From Hygrocybe punicea (taxonomy: Eukaryota; Basidiomycota; Agaricomycetes; Agaricales; Hygrophoraceae), in assembly GCA_963556145.1 (NCBI GenBank), contig OY744464.1, positions 62,001 to 126,000 of the forward strand: DNA of 64,000 nucleotides. The letters are read 5' to 3'. The notes beneath the pieces are model-generated. The model made no database searches and was not told where the DNA came from. It was given only the letters and a program-made list of their open reading frames with translations. Shown piece after piece: positions 34,076-45,830 of the stretch (positions within the stretch are counted from its first letter, which is position 1; the number at the start of each line of letters is the position of its first letter). Made by a program: the position numbers and the translations under genes.

Positions 34076-34856
34076 GCCATCTTACTGGCCACAATGATCC
34101 CCACTAGTGATAGCATGTGAAATTCCCTGCCAACACCCCATCTCCATCCACACCCAAATCTAGCACCATCAGTTGCAATGCTAGTGCAGGCCCTTCCACC
34201 AGCCACAACAGCTCCCACTAACATGCTCAATTCTCCACTGGCACACCTATCTCTACCCACACCTGAATCTGGCACCATGGAGCAACTCTCACCGGCTCCA
34301 ACAACCCTCACTGGAACATTCAGTTCCCAACTGACAAACCCATCTCCACCTGTGCCAAAATTGGGCACCATCTTGCTGATTACAATGTCAGCACAGGACC
34401 GTTTGCCAGCCACAATGCCACCTTCCTGCTCTGGCACATCTGATACAATACCAACATGCCCTACATCTGAGACCAGCATGATCCTGCCAATTGCAATGAT
34501 GGCCCTTTCACTGTCAGCTACTCCTTGTCCATCTAGATCATCAGCCCTACAATGGCCTATCCTGACAGGCTACTGCCTCCTTGTCATCTTCATTATGATT
34601 GGGTATGGCACTGCCAAGGCTATTCTTGCCTCACACAGCAAGACACTTATGCCGCAGACCATGGAATGGGTGATTGAAATCATTGTTGCCCTTGTGTGAG
34701 CAGGCCTTTTACCTTTTACCTTTTCTAACTCATAAGCTCGCTCTTTCAGTTTATTATACTTGGGTTGGTTTGAAAACCTCCATAATTCTGGGTTATTTGG
34801 TCAGTTTTTCTTCCAGCAAGACTACGTGCAGGACATTGGAATGGTCATTAGATGTA
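34076..34856 (+). other. Pro/Thr-rich degenerate repeat region with one hydrophobic segment
   Basis: Open from 34178 to 34699, with imperfect repeats of about 140 bp (ACACCTGAATCTGGCACCAT, TGCCAAAATTGGGCACCAT and similar). A hydrophobic stretch follows (ILTGYCLLVIFIMIGYG). No family is recognised. The 34700-34856 part holds nothing I can name. Confidence 0.3.
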
Positions 34857-35390
34857 AGATAGACCTCATCCACAAACAGTTACATCACGTGAAACGGTGT
34901 GACAATGAAGTAAAACCTCTGTAGATGTTACGGATCGCTGTTCTTATGGCAGACTCCGGCAACAACAAACCAAACGAGGATGTTTAACGATTAAAAGCGA
35001 GTACAAACAATAACAAAGAGAATGGGGGGAGTCTGGGTTTCTGGTAGCGGTCGGGGGAAGAGTGACTAGACTAAACTTAAAGACCACTGACTATGAATGT
35101 CCATGATTATATACTAGGTGAACGACTTCAGGGTCGGCTTTTTCATCATGCGTGGTTGCGGGGAGGATAAGCTCCGAGATGAATGGCATCTTGATCTACT
35201 TCGTGGTCTATGCATTTTGGGGTACCATTGTGGTGGCCAACGGCTATGTTGCAGGTCTGGTGTCAACAGACAGCTGATCCGGTGGTTGTGTTGTGTGGTA
35301 TTGTTAAGTGCGTGTATGAGTGTGTGTGACAGTGGTGTATTGGCGGTGATAGGACGATGAGGATAATTGTATGGATTGGGATATCACCGT

Positions 35391-37384
35391 TGGAGTGGTA
35401 CCGAGGTACCACTCCGGGGGCTCACGCAGGACTCGAGGGAAAGGTCGACTGGATAGGAAGGATGGACTGACTACTACATCTGGAAGGCTACTGACTAGGT
35501 CAAACCGTGGGAACCTGATCACGTGACTGACCAGGCACAACTACTACAAGTGCCCCTCCTCCTCATGGTGACGTCCTCGTCACCATACCGCTACTAAAAG
35601 AAAACAAAAAGCAAAACAAAACTGACCAAGAAAAAAACTCTCCAGTCACGACTCCCAGTCCCTCACGATGCCCCGGGCCTTACACGTGAGGCGGGACCGT
35701 ATCGTCCTCCAAGATCGTTGGGGGTGGTAGATGACCAAACTGTAACTCTGCTCTGCTCCTCCATCCTCGAATGCCTCTGGGACTCACATCGCAGGGTAGG
35801 ATAAAAACGTTCAAAACCATAAGTTCTTGTAGCCCAGGGTGTGAGTTCTTGTGATCCGAAAATAGACTGGGTGGTTCGTGCGAAAGTAAATAGGTACGGT
35901 GCTGTCGAGCAGTGATGGTTCGTAGATAGGTCGAATATCCAATAAATGTCGAGGGTGGGGAAAGGGGATAGGACGGGACAAGGTACGGTGTAAACGGGGG
36001 AAAGGGAAAGCATACGGGTGCATTGGGCCATGCGGTGGCATCGGGGATTCTCGATGAGGGGACTAGCGCTGGGGTGCTAAGTGGTCGCGGCGGTGACTCG
36101 TTTGGGTCCCTACGGGTCGGGGAAGTCGCCAGGGTCGAGAACGAGGTTGCGGGGAGCTGAACGAGGGCTCGAGGAGCCGGGTATGGTGCAAGAATCCGGC
36201 CGAGAGATGGTGACGTGGCGGAACGCGGTGGGGGTCTGGGAACGGTGGGCACGGTGGTATTGGATCGAGGTGGGGTGCTCCGGGATGGTGAACGAGTGGG
36301 CCGCGAGCTTCGTGAGTCGATCCGGGGCTGGGTATGTTGGCAGAATGGGGCCGCGCGATGGTGACGTGGCGCCTGGCCCAGGTGTCTGGAAACGACGGCG
36401 GGGGCTCGTTTGGCGCAATGGAGGGGGATGGGGGGTCCTGGCCGGTGGAACGAGGGCACGGGAGGTCGAATGGGTCCGTGTGAGGCTGGGGTACACGAAA
36501 GAACGGGGGGGCGCGACGGATCCGTGGTGTGACCAAAAACGGCGGTGGGGGCTCGTTCGGGGCGTTAGCGAGACGCAGGGTGCTCTGGGGGGTGGGCCGC
36601 GAGATTGGTGAGCTGGTCTGGGGCCGGTTGTGCTGGCAGAACGGGGCCGCGCGATGGTGACGTGGCGCGTGGCTCGGGTGTCCGAAAACGACGGTGGGGG
36701 TTCGTTTGGCACAATGGAGGGGAACGGGGGGTCCTGGCCGGTGGGACGAGTGTGCGGGGAGTCGAATGGGTCCGTGTAGGGGTGGGGGTGACGAGAAACG
36801 GGGGGTCTAACAATGGTGACGTGGCAGATCCATGGGGCGACCAAAAGGTGCGGGGCGGTTCGTTTGAGACGACGAGGCGCGACGGGGGGTTCTGGCAGAT
36901 GAGCCAAGGGTGCGGGGAGTCGAACGCGTGCATTTTGGGTCCGGGGTGCATGAAAAAAACGGGGTCCGCGCGGCGGCGATGCGATTTTCGTTGGGTTGTC
37001 CAAAACTCGCAGTAGCGGGCCATGTGGGATCCTGATGGGGAACGCGGGGCTCCGGAACGTCGAACGAAGTTGCGGGGGGTCGTGTGGACATAGCTGGGTC
37101 TAGGGAAAGTGAAAATTTGGGGGGTGGTGAGGCCGGAAAAAGTTGTCTCGCGAGAAAAAATGTAAGAAGTGGGAAAACCATGAGAAAAAGAGAAGCGTGG
37201 GTCGAAGAACACTCTCATCACCACGTTGGAGTGGTACCGAGGTACCACTCCGGGGGCTCACGCAGGACTCGAGGGAAAGGTCGACTGGATAGGAAGGATG
37301 GACTGACTACTACATCTGGAAGGCTACTGACTAGGTCAAACCGTGGGAACCTGATCACGTGACTGACCAGGCACAACTACTACA
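35391..37384 (-). mobile_element. TRIM-like non-autonomous LTR retrotransposon, 1994 bp
   Basis: Two identical 158-bp LTRs (35391-35548, 37227-37384; TGGAG...ACTACTACA on the plus strand) are flanked by CCGT at 35387-35390 and 37385-37388. Minus orientation is inferred from a purine-rich tract, GAGGAGGAGGGGCACT, just inside the left LTR (35549-35564). No gag or pol is present. The G-rich (plus strand) interior has tandem repeats of about 297 bp that keep Pro/Arg/Ser-rich minus-strand frames open (36110-37003). The LTR starts with a perfect 11-bp inverted repeat, GGAGTGGTACC, around GA. Identical LTRs and abundant CpG mark it as the youngest insertion in the nest. Confidence 0.85.
36299..36892. 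repeat. Tandem repeat, period about 297 bp, inside the TRIM-like element
   Basis: GGGCCGCGAG...GGGGCCGCGCGATGGTGACG recurs from about 36299 and again from about 36596, with a weaker partial unit upstream near 36200. The period is a multiple of three, so the minus-strand frame survives each unit. Confidence 0.75.
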
Positions 37385-37479
37385 CCGTTGATTGTCGTCA
37401 ATGATGTTCTGGACCCATGTTATGATATTATTGTTGGATGAAGAGTCAGAAGCGGGGTCGGAAGCGGGGGTCAGATTGG

Positions 37480-37873
37480 GGTGAAAAGTAACAATACCCC
37501 CGGAACAAGGGGAATCGTCCCGATTAACCGGAGGGAAAACGGAGTCATACACAGCGGCACAGTCGATGAATTTGCGGTAAGGATCAATGTGATCATTTGT
37601 AAACCAAACAGGAACAGTTGGGGGGACAGCAGGAAGGGGAGGCCCAATGGGATGCGTAGAGTAGAAGGTACGGGGAGCGAAGAAGAGGTCGACACCGAGA
37701 TGGGCGATGTATGTCGTGGGGTGAATGGAGCCAAAAGAAGAAGGGCGCATGAGGTCGACGGCGAAGTGGACATTGCGGTCACAGAGGCAGCGTTTCGAGC
37801 GAGGAATGCAAAAACGAGGAAGAAGAAGATGGTAATACGGGGACGAAGGGAGAATGACAGTGGAGGCAGACAT
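37480..37873 (-). CDS. Second ORF (env position) of chromovirus copy 2
   Basis: Starts MSASTVILPSSPYYHLLLPRF at 37873 and reaches the 3' LTR, with HLGVDLFFAPRTFY, VPVWFTNDHIDPYRKFIDC and PVNRDDSPCSGG. It aligns residue by residue with the ORF at 11609 in copy 1. Function unknown. Confidence 0.5.
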
Positions 37874-38059
37874 GGGGGTAAAGAGGTAAGGAACACGAAA
37901 GGGAAAGTGGAAAAAGAGTAGTATATAAAGGAGAAAGATTAGGGTAGGCAAAATCAAAACCGGGGTTAACAGGGTAATCGTGGATGAATGAGGAAGGGAG
38001 GAGGGAGAAGCGATGAGGGGTTGTGATATCATAAATATGTGAAAGGGTGGCGGAGGGGA

Positions 38060-38350
38060 TAGGCAAAGGGAGGCGATAACAATGGGTGATGGGGAAAGCG
38101 TAGGGACAGGATTTTTTACAGGTGTTGAAGTCGAGGTTGCCAATGCCAGTGGTATTGGTGATTTGGGCAGGAGCGACAACAGCGGAGGAGACTTCGATGA
38201 TGGAAGTAATGGCATCAATGGGGGCAGTTTCATAAAGGTAAGCGTGTGTGATGCCAGGAGGGAAGAGGTATTCACGGAATTCGTGGTTTTTTGAACCGTC
38301 GAGGATAAGGGCAGCGTTATGTGGATAGATAGCGAGTAAAATGGCAGAAG
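38060..38350 (-). other. ASCH-like domain of chromovirus copy 2
   Basis: The minus-strand frame continues from the chromodomain (YYLVHWLDYPCNKDSWIPA near 38460-38530) through a Ser/Leu linker into AILLAIYPHNAALILDGSK, NHEFREYLFPPGITHAYLYE and TAPIDAITSIIEVSS. It keeps the G-x-K-x-x-E-x-R motif that is damaged in copy 1. Confidence 0.55.
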
Positions 38351-41300
38351 AAGAAAAAGGAAGAGTAACAGAAGGGGGAAGAGTGAAAAGAGAATGAAGA
38401 GATAAAGAAGAAGGAGCGTGGGGATGCAGTTTATGGAAATCGTCGACGAGATCCTGGCAATATGTGGTTTCAGTAGCAGGGATCCAGGAATCTTTGTTGC
38501 AGGGATAATCGAGCCAATGTACTAAATAATATAATTTGTTATGTCAAATGCAGGAATCGAGGATATGTTCTATTTCGTAATGGTCATCATTATCGATGAT
38601 TTCGGGAGGAGGTCGAAGATGGTATTTTTGTTGAATGGGGGAAGAAGGGGGTTGGAATGGGGAAAGGAGGGCAACATTAAATACGGGGAAGATCTTCCAG
38701 GTTTTTGGTAGTTTCAATTTATACGACGATGGTGAATAGACCGAATTTTTGATTGTCGAGTTTTTTGCTTGGACGATCTGTGGTTAAGTTTTTTCCATTC
38801 AGCCAGACTTTGTCACCAGGGGAAAAGACGATGTTTTTGACATGACTGTCGTACTTATCCTTCATTGTTTGTTTTGTGACATCTGTGATTGTACCGATCT
38901 TTTGTTGTATAGTTTTCATTCACGTAATGAAGTCATGGACAGCTTCATTTGCGATGGGAGTATGTGTATCGAGATTGAGACCGGTCCATGGGTGTTGTCC
39001 TTGTGTGGCGAAGAAAGGGGAAGTTTTGGTTGCGGATGATTCTCGATTGGCCAAAGCAAACTCTGCGAGGGCAAGCCATTCATGCCAATCATCTTGTTGG
39101 TAATTGGTGAAAAAGCGAAGGAAGATTTCGAATTCTTGATTCATCCATTCCGTTTGTCCATCAGCATGTGGATGGTATGCTGTCGTGGGTCATCCTTTGA
39201 TACCGATCAAGGAATATAATTCAGTGATGAAACGTGAAATGAAAACAGAACCACGATCGGAGATGACGAAATGTGGCATGCCAAAGCATTTGAAAACATG
39301 ATCACGGAACAATCGTGCCCATCCTTCTGATGTCAACGTCATGTTCGTAGCAATGAAGATGGGATGCTTTGATCATTTATCGACAACAACCAAAATGGCA
39401 TCAAAGCCAGGTGATTCTGGTAGGGGGCCAATCATGTCAACAGAAATTGTATGCCAATTATATGGTGGCATGTTGTGAGGGAAGAGTTGTCCGAGTTGTT
39501 TTCCACGTCATGGTTTGTTTTGTTGGCATTCGGTGCAACCACTGATATATCGTTCAACATCTTCCCGAATGGTTGGCCATGTCGATGTTCGTGAAATCAA
39601 TTCAATTGTTTTGTCATGACCTGGATGGCCTGCGATGGGATTGTCATGGTGTAAGGAAATAATGTTATCATTTGTGGAAGATGTATGGAGTATTTGCTGA
39701 ATTGATTGTTCTGGTGGAATAAAGAGTGAATCAGGGAGACCAATCATACCTTTGTTATCCATTTCTTTTGGTTTATGATCAATTCGACGTGAAAGGAGAT
39801 CGGCTTTCTTGTTTTGTGAGCCTTTGCAATATAAGAAACGGAAGTTATAATCCTGTAGAAATGCAATCCAATGAGCTTGTCGTCAGGTGAGATCTTGTGG
39901 TTTTCGATAATATTCCAAATTACGATGGTCGGTGAAGACGTCGATTTGTTCTTTTGCTCCAAGGAGGAACTGTCGCCATTCCTCGAAACTTCATATGATT
40001 GCAAGTAGTTCTTTGTCGAAGACTTGGTAATTTTGTTCAGCTGGTGTCATCGTGGTTGACATATAAGCCACAGGGTGGAAAAGACCGTTGGGTTGTTCTT
40101 GGGACAAGATAGCACTGATTGCATAATCTGATGCATCGCATTCGATGATAAACTTTTTGTCAGGGACGGGTAAGACGAGAATCGGTTCGGCCGTTATAAT
40201 TGTCTTGAGCCGATCGAATGCATTTTGTTGTTCTTCTGTCCAATCCCATTTTGCTTTTCCTGTCAATTTATGTAACGGACTTGCGATCTGTGAGAAGTTT
40301 TCAACAAAACGGTGATAAAAGTTCAAAAAACCAATAAATCATTGTAATTTGGTTTGATTTGTTGGGACGGGCCAATCAGTTATAGCATTGGTTTTGATTG
40401 GATCCATTTGGACTTGCCCATGTCCGACAATGAGTCCGAGGTAATCGACTTTTTTTTTATCGAACGTACATTTCTTCGGTTTTAGAAACAGGTTGTTTTC
40501 ACGGAAGATTTTCAGTACTTGTTTCGTTCGCTTCTGGTTTTCCTCGAGGGACTTTGAGAAGATCAGGATATCATCCATATAGACCAACAACCATCCTTCA
40601 CGTATTTCGTACCGGAAAACGTGGTTCATCAATCGCTGGAACATTGGTGGTGAATTCTTCAGACCAAAGAACATAACCATCGATTCAAACAACCCTTTTG
40701 GTATCAAGAAGGCAGCTTTATGTTCATCGCCTTCCTTGATACGGATGTTGTTAAACCCCCATCGTACGTCAAGTTTTGTGAAATATTTGGCATTAGCTAA
40801 TTGATTGATGATGTCGTTGATCAGTGGTAATGGGTATTTGTCGTCAACCGTCCATGAGTTTAACCAACGATAATCTTGTATTGGTCGTTGTTCAGTGGCA
40901 TCCTTCTTCAATACAAAGAAAAAAGGAGAAGCATAGGGTGACTTCAATGGTTGGATCTGTCCTGTCTTCAGGTTTTCATCGAGGAATTTGTCAAGATCTT
41001 GTTTTTCGATTGGTGATAATGGATATAGCTTGCAATCATGATGGTCTGGTGCATTTGGTTTTAGAGTAATGGCATGATCCCATGGTTTTTGTGCTGGCAA
41101 TTCATTGAAACCAGATGGTTTGAAAACATCTCGGTATTCATGGTATGTCTCAGGAACCAACTCTTCAAATGTCTTTTCCTTCTGTTGTTCTTGTGCCTTT
41201 ATTGCAAGTTCTGTCGACTTCGTCATGAATGAACGAAAGTGTACCAGGTCCATTATTTCTTCCATTACTTGGTCAAACCAAAGAGGTCATTCCCAAACTA

Positions 41301-42182
41301 CAGTATTGAATTTGGTCGATCGTATTGTTGATGGCTTGCCACAACCAGAAAGACATCGTGAGAACTTGATTTCATTTTCGCGCCAATCAATTTCTGGGTT
41401 ATGTTTCTTGAGCCAATCATACCCGAGGAAAATGTCCATTTTTGCTAATGTTGTGGCTGTGAAACGAAGTAATTCTTGATGGTCTCTGAGACGCATCTGT
41501 AATTCACAATATTCTGTGATTTGTCCTGTTTTCGGTTGTGGTCCGTCACTCATATAGGAATGGAATGGGTTTAGGTATGGTTTCATCAGGATATTATGTG
41601 CTTTGACGTAACCAATATCGATGGCACAGATGGTACAGCCACAATCAATCAAACTCGTCATGGGGTATTGTCGTCCGTCCTGCATGACGGAAACAAAGCT
41701 GTGGACCAATAATGCCATGCGGAGTTCAGAATCTTTCTTTGTCACGGCTCTGATTGGTTCCAATGTCCGTGGTTCGTGTGGTGAATCTTGTGGCATATTT
41801 TGTACTAACCACTGTACTGCTTCATTGATTGGCCGTCGATTGTGTGAAAGGACCAACCCTGGTGAAATCTTTTCTGTCCATTATCCATGGATGTCAAAGT
41901 CATGCAGAAGATCGAGAACGTAACCCATTGTGGTTGAGTGAATGGTGATGATTGTTTCCATTGCATTGAATTCCGATTCGATTGCTGTCTTTCTGTCTTC
42001 ATTGTCTGTAACATGGGTATCTTGCCACGTGTTACTTTCCTCTTTCGGCTCTGGTTCCATTGTTTGTTTCAGGTCATTGCGGAGGACTTTGAGTTTGGTG
42101 AATAGGTTGTTGAATTGTTTACATATGAGTACATCATTCTCGAGTCGTGCGATTGTGGCCTCCTGCATTTCACGTCGCTTTC

Positions 42183-43180
42183 TTAAAAACCCTCTTGCTT
42201 CAACTTCAATGCTGCGATTTGGGCGTCCTTGCCATCATCTTCTTGTTGTTTTGCTGTCTGTGGCATTGTCTGCATTGAACGAATCTGTTGTCATCCTTGC
42301 TGTTCTGGACAGTTGCGTGAAACATGTCCAGGTTGTTGGCATTTGAAACAAATTCCCTTTTTCATATACTCTTGTCATTGTTCGTCCGTCAGGCATGTAA
42401 ACGTTTGTTGTCTCGGTTGGGTTCATCAAGTGTCAACGTCCATCGGTACAGATTCCGACTGAGGACGAGGTGTCAATGTCTGAGGGCAAGGAGTTGTTGT
42501 TGTGGATGTTGCAACAAGATTGTATCATGTTTTCATTGTCATTAAATTCATAGACCATATCTGGTCCTGGCGACGTCGCTATTGTTGGTTGAGTTTGACT
42601 GTTTGCTCTCACCATTCCTCAACGGTGGTTGGGATGGTCATGCCCGTATAGATCTGGTCAATCAAGGGCTTGTTCATGTGCAATTCGATGAGTTGAATAA
42701 GATAACTCTCGTTCAGGATTTCACCGAGGCCAGCAATTTGGCGGAGAGTATCAAACTCGATCCAGAATTCATCGTCTGTCATTTTTCCCTGACGTAAGTC
42801 ATTCAACTTCATCAATGTGTCTTTCTTCTGGTCCGGTTTCTCGAAATGTCGTTTGAACTCTTTGATGAAGTTGTCCATGCTTCCGAAGTTGACGGGGGAG
42901 TGCTGTAGGGCAATGTCGACATACTCATCTGCCCATCGTCCAGCGAGTCCTCCTTGCAAATAAGAAAAGATGAAGAGGATCTGTTTTTCTTCTGAATCAA
43001 AAGTGGTCGCATTGGCTCAGATGTAGATGAATGCTCCTCGGATGAACATTTTGAACCCTTCTTTGTTTCCATCGTACTTAGCCAGTGGAGCAATATGAGA
43101 TTTTGGAGGTGACGGGGCCGCGGGTGATGTAGTGGTGGTGTCTTGGGTTTTGTGGGTTTCACCAGATGTTTCACCTGACA
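42183..43180 (-). pseudogene. gag: gag of chromovirus copy 2
   Basis: Starts MSGETSGETHKTQDTTTTSP near 43180 and continues SHIAPLAKYDGNKEGFKMF. The capsid-like part reads FGSMDNFIKEFKRHFEKPDQKKDTL and LRQGKMTDDEFWIEFDTLRQ (42610-42960). The zinc knuckle CFKCQQPGHVSRNC lies near 42325-42350. A TGA follows PEQQG. The frame ends at TAA (42183-42185) directly after the GGGTTTT heptamer. Confidence 0.8.
42186..42192 (-). promoter_or_regulatory. -1 ribosomal frameshift heptamer GGGTTTT at the gag stop
   Basis: In the gag frame it reads G GGT TTT TAA; a -1 slip gives GGG TTT TTA AGA AAG and enters pol. It fits the X XXY YYZ rule with the zero-frame stop immediately downstream. Copy 1 has GGATTTT at 5570-5576. 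Confidence 0.65.
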
Positions 43181-43427
43181 TTCTTGTTTGTGATTGAGTT
43201 TGATAGTAAGAAGTAGTTGTTGGAGCAGAAAATGATGACGAGGGGAAAGGTGCGGAGCAGAAGGTGGTCTGTGTTGCGACATAATGGTCAAAGTCGTCGT
43301 CAGAGGAATCTGACGTTTCGGGTGCAAGATGATACTCGTCGTCTTGGTCTGAGTCTGGGGTTCGGTATCGTTGAGGTTCCAGGATGTCTTGGTTTGGTGT
43401 CGAGGGAGTAGAGAAAGTTTAGTCTTA

Positions 43428-43997
43428 TGTTACGGATCGCTGTTCTTATGGCGGACTCCGGCAACAACAAACCAAATGAGGATGTTTAATGATTAAAAGC
43501 GAGTACAAATAATAACAAAGAGAATGGGGGGAGTCTGGGTTTCTGGTAGCGGTCGGGGGAAGAGTGACTAGACTAAACTTAAAGACTACTGACTACGAAT
43601 GTCCATGATTATATACTAGGTGAACGACTTCAGGGTCGGCTTCTTTGTCATGCGTGGTTGCGGGGAGGATAAGCTCTGAGATGAACAGCATCTTGATCTA
43701 CTTCATGGTCTATGCGTTTTGGGGTACCATCATGGTGGCCAACGGCTGTGTTGCAGGTCTGGTGTCAACAGACAGCTGATCTGGTGGTTGTGTTGTGCGG
43801 TATTGTTAAGTGCGTGTATGAGTGTGTGTGACAATGGTGTATTGGCGGTGATAGGACGATGAGGATAATTGTATGGATTGGGATATCACCGTTGATTGTC
43901 GTCAATGATGTTCTGGACCCATGTTATGATATTATTGTTGGATGAAGAGTCAGAAGCGGGGTCGGAAGTGGGGGTCAGATCAGGGTGAAAAGTAACA
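43428..43997 (-). repeat. 5' LTR of chromovirus copy 2
   Basis: 570 bp, TGTTAC...GTAACA on the plus strand. The leader (minus strand, below 43428) begins TAAGACTAAACTTTC; copy 1 has TAAAACTAGACTTC at the same place, the likely primer-binding region, tRNA not assigned. Confidence 0.92.
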
Positions 43998-44307
43998 GTA
44001 GATAACTTTTGGAGATGTTTAAAAAAAATCTGTTCCAGTGGAAGGAGGAGATAGATATTTGGTCTAACCCATCAACCGCTGTGACACCTCCATAACATAC
44101 ACCAATTGGTTAGACCAAATATCTATCTCCTCCTTCAAACTATTGAAAATTCAACTTTTGAATACACAGATCCCTCTAGAACCACTCTCTGAACATTTCA
44201 CTGGAACAGATTTTTTTAAAACATCTCCAAAAGTTATCTACAGAGGTTTTACTTCGTTGTCACACCATTTCATGTGATGTAACTGTTTGTGGATGAGGTC
44301 TATCTTA

Positions 44308-44809
44308 GTCTCAATATGAGTATGGTTAATTAGTATCTAGCTTATCTTAGCCATCAGTTATATATGGTCTGATGTGTCTGGAGGGTCTGGGATTGTTGGA
44401 AAATAACTTTGGAGTGAAATTGTTCTGGGCCAGACCTCTCCAGACCGGCCCAGATGAAAAAGTCTCTCAGGACCTTTTGTCAATTTGCTGATGCTCTGCA
44501 GGAAATGATGTCGCATCAGTGTTCTGTGATATGAAAGCACTTAGCTCATCCCATATGGTGTTTCACATGAACTTTTATTAGTATCACACCCACAGGTGAT
44601 GCACGATGCACAACTTATCCAGTAGAACAAGGAGCTAAAGAGCAATGTCAAAATATATCTACTCCATCAGAAGATTTACATAATCTTAAATAAGCTTTCA
44701 GCTTACTCATGCAACTTTTGCTTTTATCCTAGTGCATTTCTGTGCTTATCTATGCTTTGCACTGTCTTTATCCTTTTCAATCCAGCTTATGCTTATGGGC
44801 AGTAGTGAG
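44308..44809. other. Non-coding stretch
   Basis: Flank of MITE C and 3' flank of the second Plavaka relic; no gene is seen. Confidence 0.5.
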
Positions 44810-45830
44810 GTGTCAAAATGCTATTTCGTGACTATGATGGTCTATATATTTGTTAATGTAGTAGGAATAGAATGCACTCAGAATGTGATGAAAAGTAAAA
44901 TGCCGTGGCAAAGGCTTGTTACCAAAGACCAGCATCAAGTGTGCCCCATGCAGAATGGTGTCTGTGTGGATTACTGATGTCACTCACCACCCACTGGCCA
45001 TATCCAGCTTCACGATCCACATCCCAGTGATATCACAAGGCTGGTGATCAGATGGAACAAACCACTCCACAAGCACGCAAGGATAAACTATGTCCAAGAA
45101 GGTAAAATCAAAAAAGTGACACACACTTGCGACGTCTAGCCCTTGGAATCCATCTTGTTCCTGGTCCTTGACTATGAACACTGTATCATATCTGGCTGGG
45201 CCTTTGTACCATGAACTTGTCAACTGAATTCTTTTACGGTGCATACCACCAATGCCACAAACATCACTTGGTGCATGATAAATGGACACCACTGAGTGAT
45301 AAACATGCACTCGCCCTGAGAACATCAGGCAGTCATGAATAGAGACATCAGCTCCAGGAATAATGGCATCTGGATTAATTGTGTCATAAAGAAACTGCCT
45401 GATATAGTCTTGAAAGCGTGGCTGATGGATATGCTGCATAAGGTTCATTAGATTACCTGGGTAACCTTGTGCTGTTGACATTAGACAGTAAATAGATGTG
45501 ACTTGGACTGAAACATACCAGGTGTTCTTGCAAGTATAACCTCACCCTCGAACATATCATGGTCCACAGGGCCAGCATCATCCTCTGCATCACACTCATC
45601 TAATGGTACTGGCTCATGGATGGGGATGCCATCAGCCAGGGTGGGTGTGCACCCAGCAAGATTGATCTGTGTTCTGGTGGTCGGACCTCAGAGCATCCCA
45701 CAATTGATAAAATTGACCTTGGATGCTGTGAGCTTGTCGAGTCTTTGATTGATAAGCAATATTTGACCAAGGGCTTTCCATCAGCTTGAATGTCGCCATG
45801 GTTTCTTAACAGCCTGGATATAGAAAAGTT
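44810..45830 (-). pseudogene. Plavaka-type transposase, C-terminal part
   Basis: Minus strand: YIQAVKKPWRHS, ALGQILLINQRLDKLTASKVNF, INLAGCTPTLADGIPIHEP and GEVILARTP. After a GT..AG intron (about 45482-45520) come GYPGNLMNLMQHIHQPRFQDYIRQFLYDTINPDA, YHAPSDVCGIGGMHRKRIQ, FQGLDVASVCHFFDFTF, YPCVLVEWF, GMWIVKLD, VIHTDTILHGAHL and YYINKYIDHHSHEIAF, ending near 44815. The N-terminal half is missing. Its upstream edge is fused to the end of the JmjC-like gene near 45830. Confidence 0.75.

Larger units (their letters stand above)
34926..37493 (-). repeat. 3' LTR of chromovirus copy 2 (interrupted)
   Basis: 34926-35390 plus 37389-37493 total 570 bp, equal to the 5' LTR at 43428-43997. Differences from the 5' LTR are mostly C/T or G/A at former CpG sites. 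Confidence 0.9.
38000..42192 (-). pseudogene. pol: pol of chromovirus copy 2
   Basis: In order from high to low coordinate: leader MQEATIARLENDVLI (42168), protease LIDCGCTICAID (near 41640) and FLGYDWL, RT LKNSPPMFQ and YMDDILIFSKS (near 40575), and RNase H IECDASDYAIS. Then come the HHCC part (39540-39680), integrase YHPHADGQTEWMNQE-like (near 39150), chromodomain and ASCH-like domain. The longest clean block is 40339-41265. TGA stops occur where copy 1 has Arg or a related residue, for example at LAII-stop-SFEE (near 39995), KLQ-stop-FIG (near 40340) and VWE-stop-PLW (near 41290). The protease motif DCG instead of DSG/DTG is shared with copy 1. Confidence 0.85.
34926..43997 (-). mobile_element. 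Ty3/gypsy chromovirus, copy 2
   Basis: Full-length minus-strand element between TGTTAC and GTAACA, flanked by GTAGA at 34921-34925 and 43998-44002. LTRs are 570 bp each (the 3' one interrupted by the TRIM-like element). Without that insertion it measures about 7.07 kb and is collinear with copy 1. Its coding frames are better preserved than those of copy 1, but several TGA codons remain, so it is probably not autonomous. Confidence 0.93.
34857..44305. mobile_element. TA-flanked foldback MITE C, split by chromovirus copy 2
   Basis: The outer ends AGATAGACCTCATCC and GGATGAGGTCTATCT are flanked by TA at 34855-34856 and 44306-44307. Its two parts, 34857-34925 and 43998-44305, give a 372-bp element after removing one GTAGA. 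Inner arms also pair (GTAGATAACTTTTGGAGATG near 44000 with its inverse near 44220, and TTGGTCTAACC near 44060 with its inverse near 44105). Confidence 0.9.

Noticed and set aside
33559..34479. 306-codon minus-strand open frame
   Set aside because: It runs antisense to the Plavaka relic and its repeat-rich flank and is out of frame with the recognisable inverted Plavaka piece.
35680..37248. Long minus-strand Pro/Arg-rich frames as a gag-like gene
   Set aside because: They follow from G-rich in-phase tandem repeats; no zinc knuckle or capsid motif is present.
5600..43000. Recoded TGA (for example selenocysteine or an altered code)
   Set aside because: TGA sites face CGA or other arginine codons in the other copy, vary between copies, and no recoding structure is evident; CpG decay explains them.
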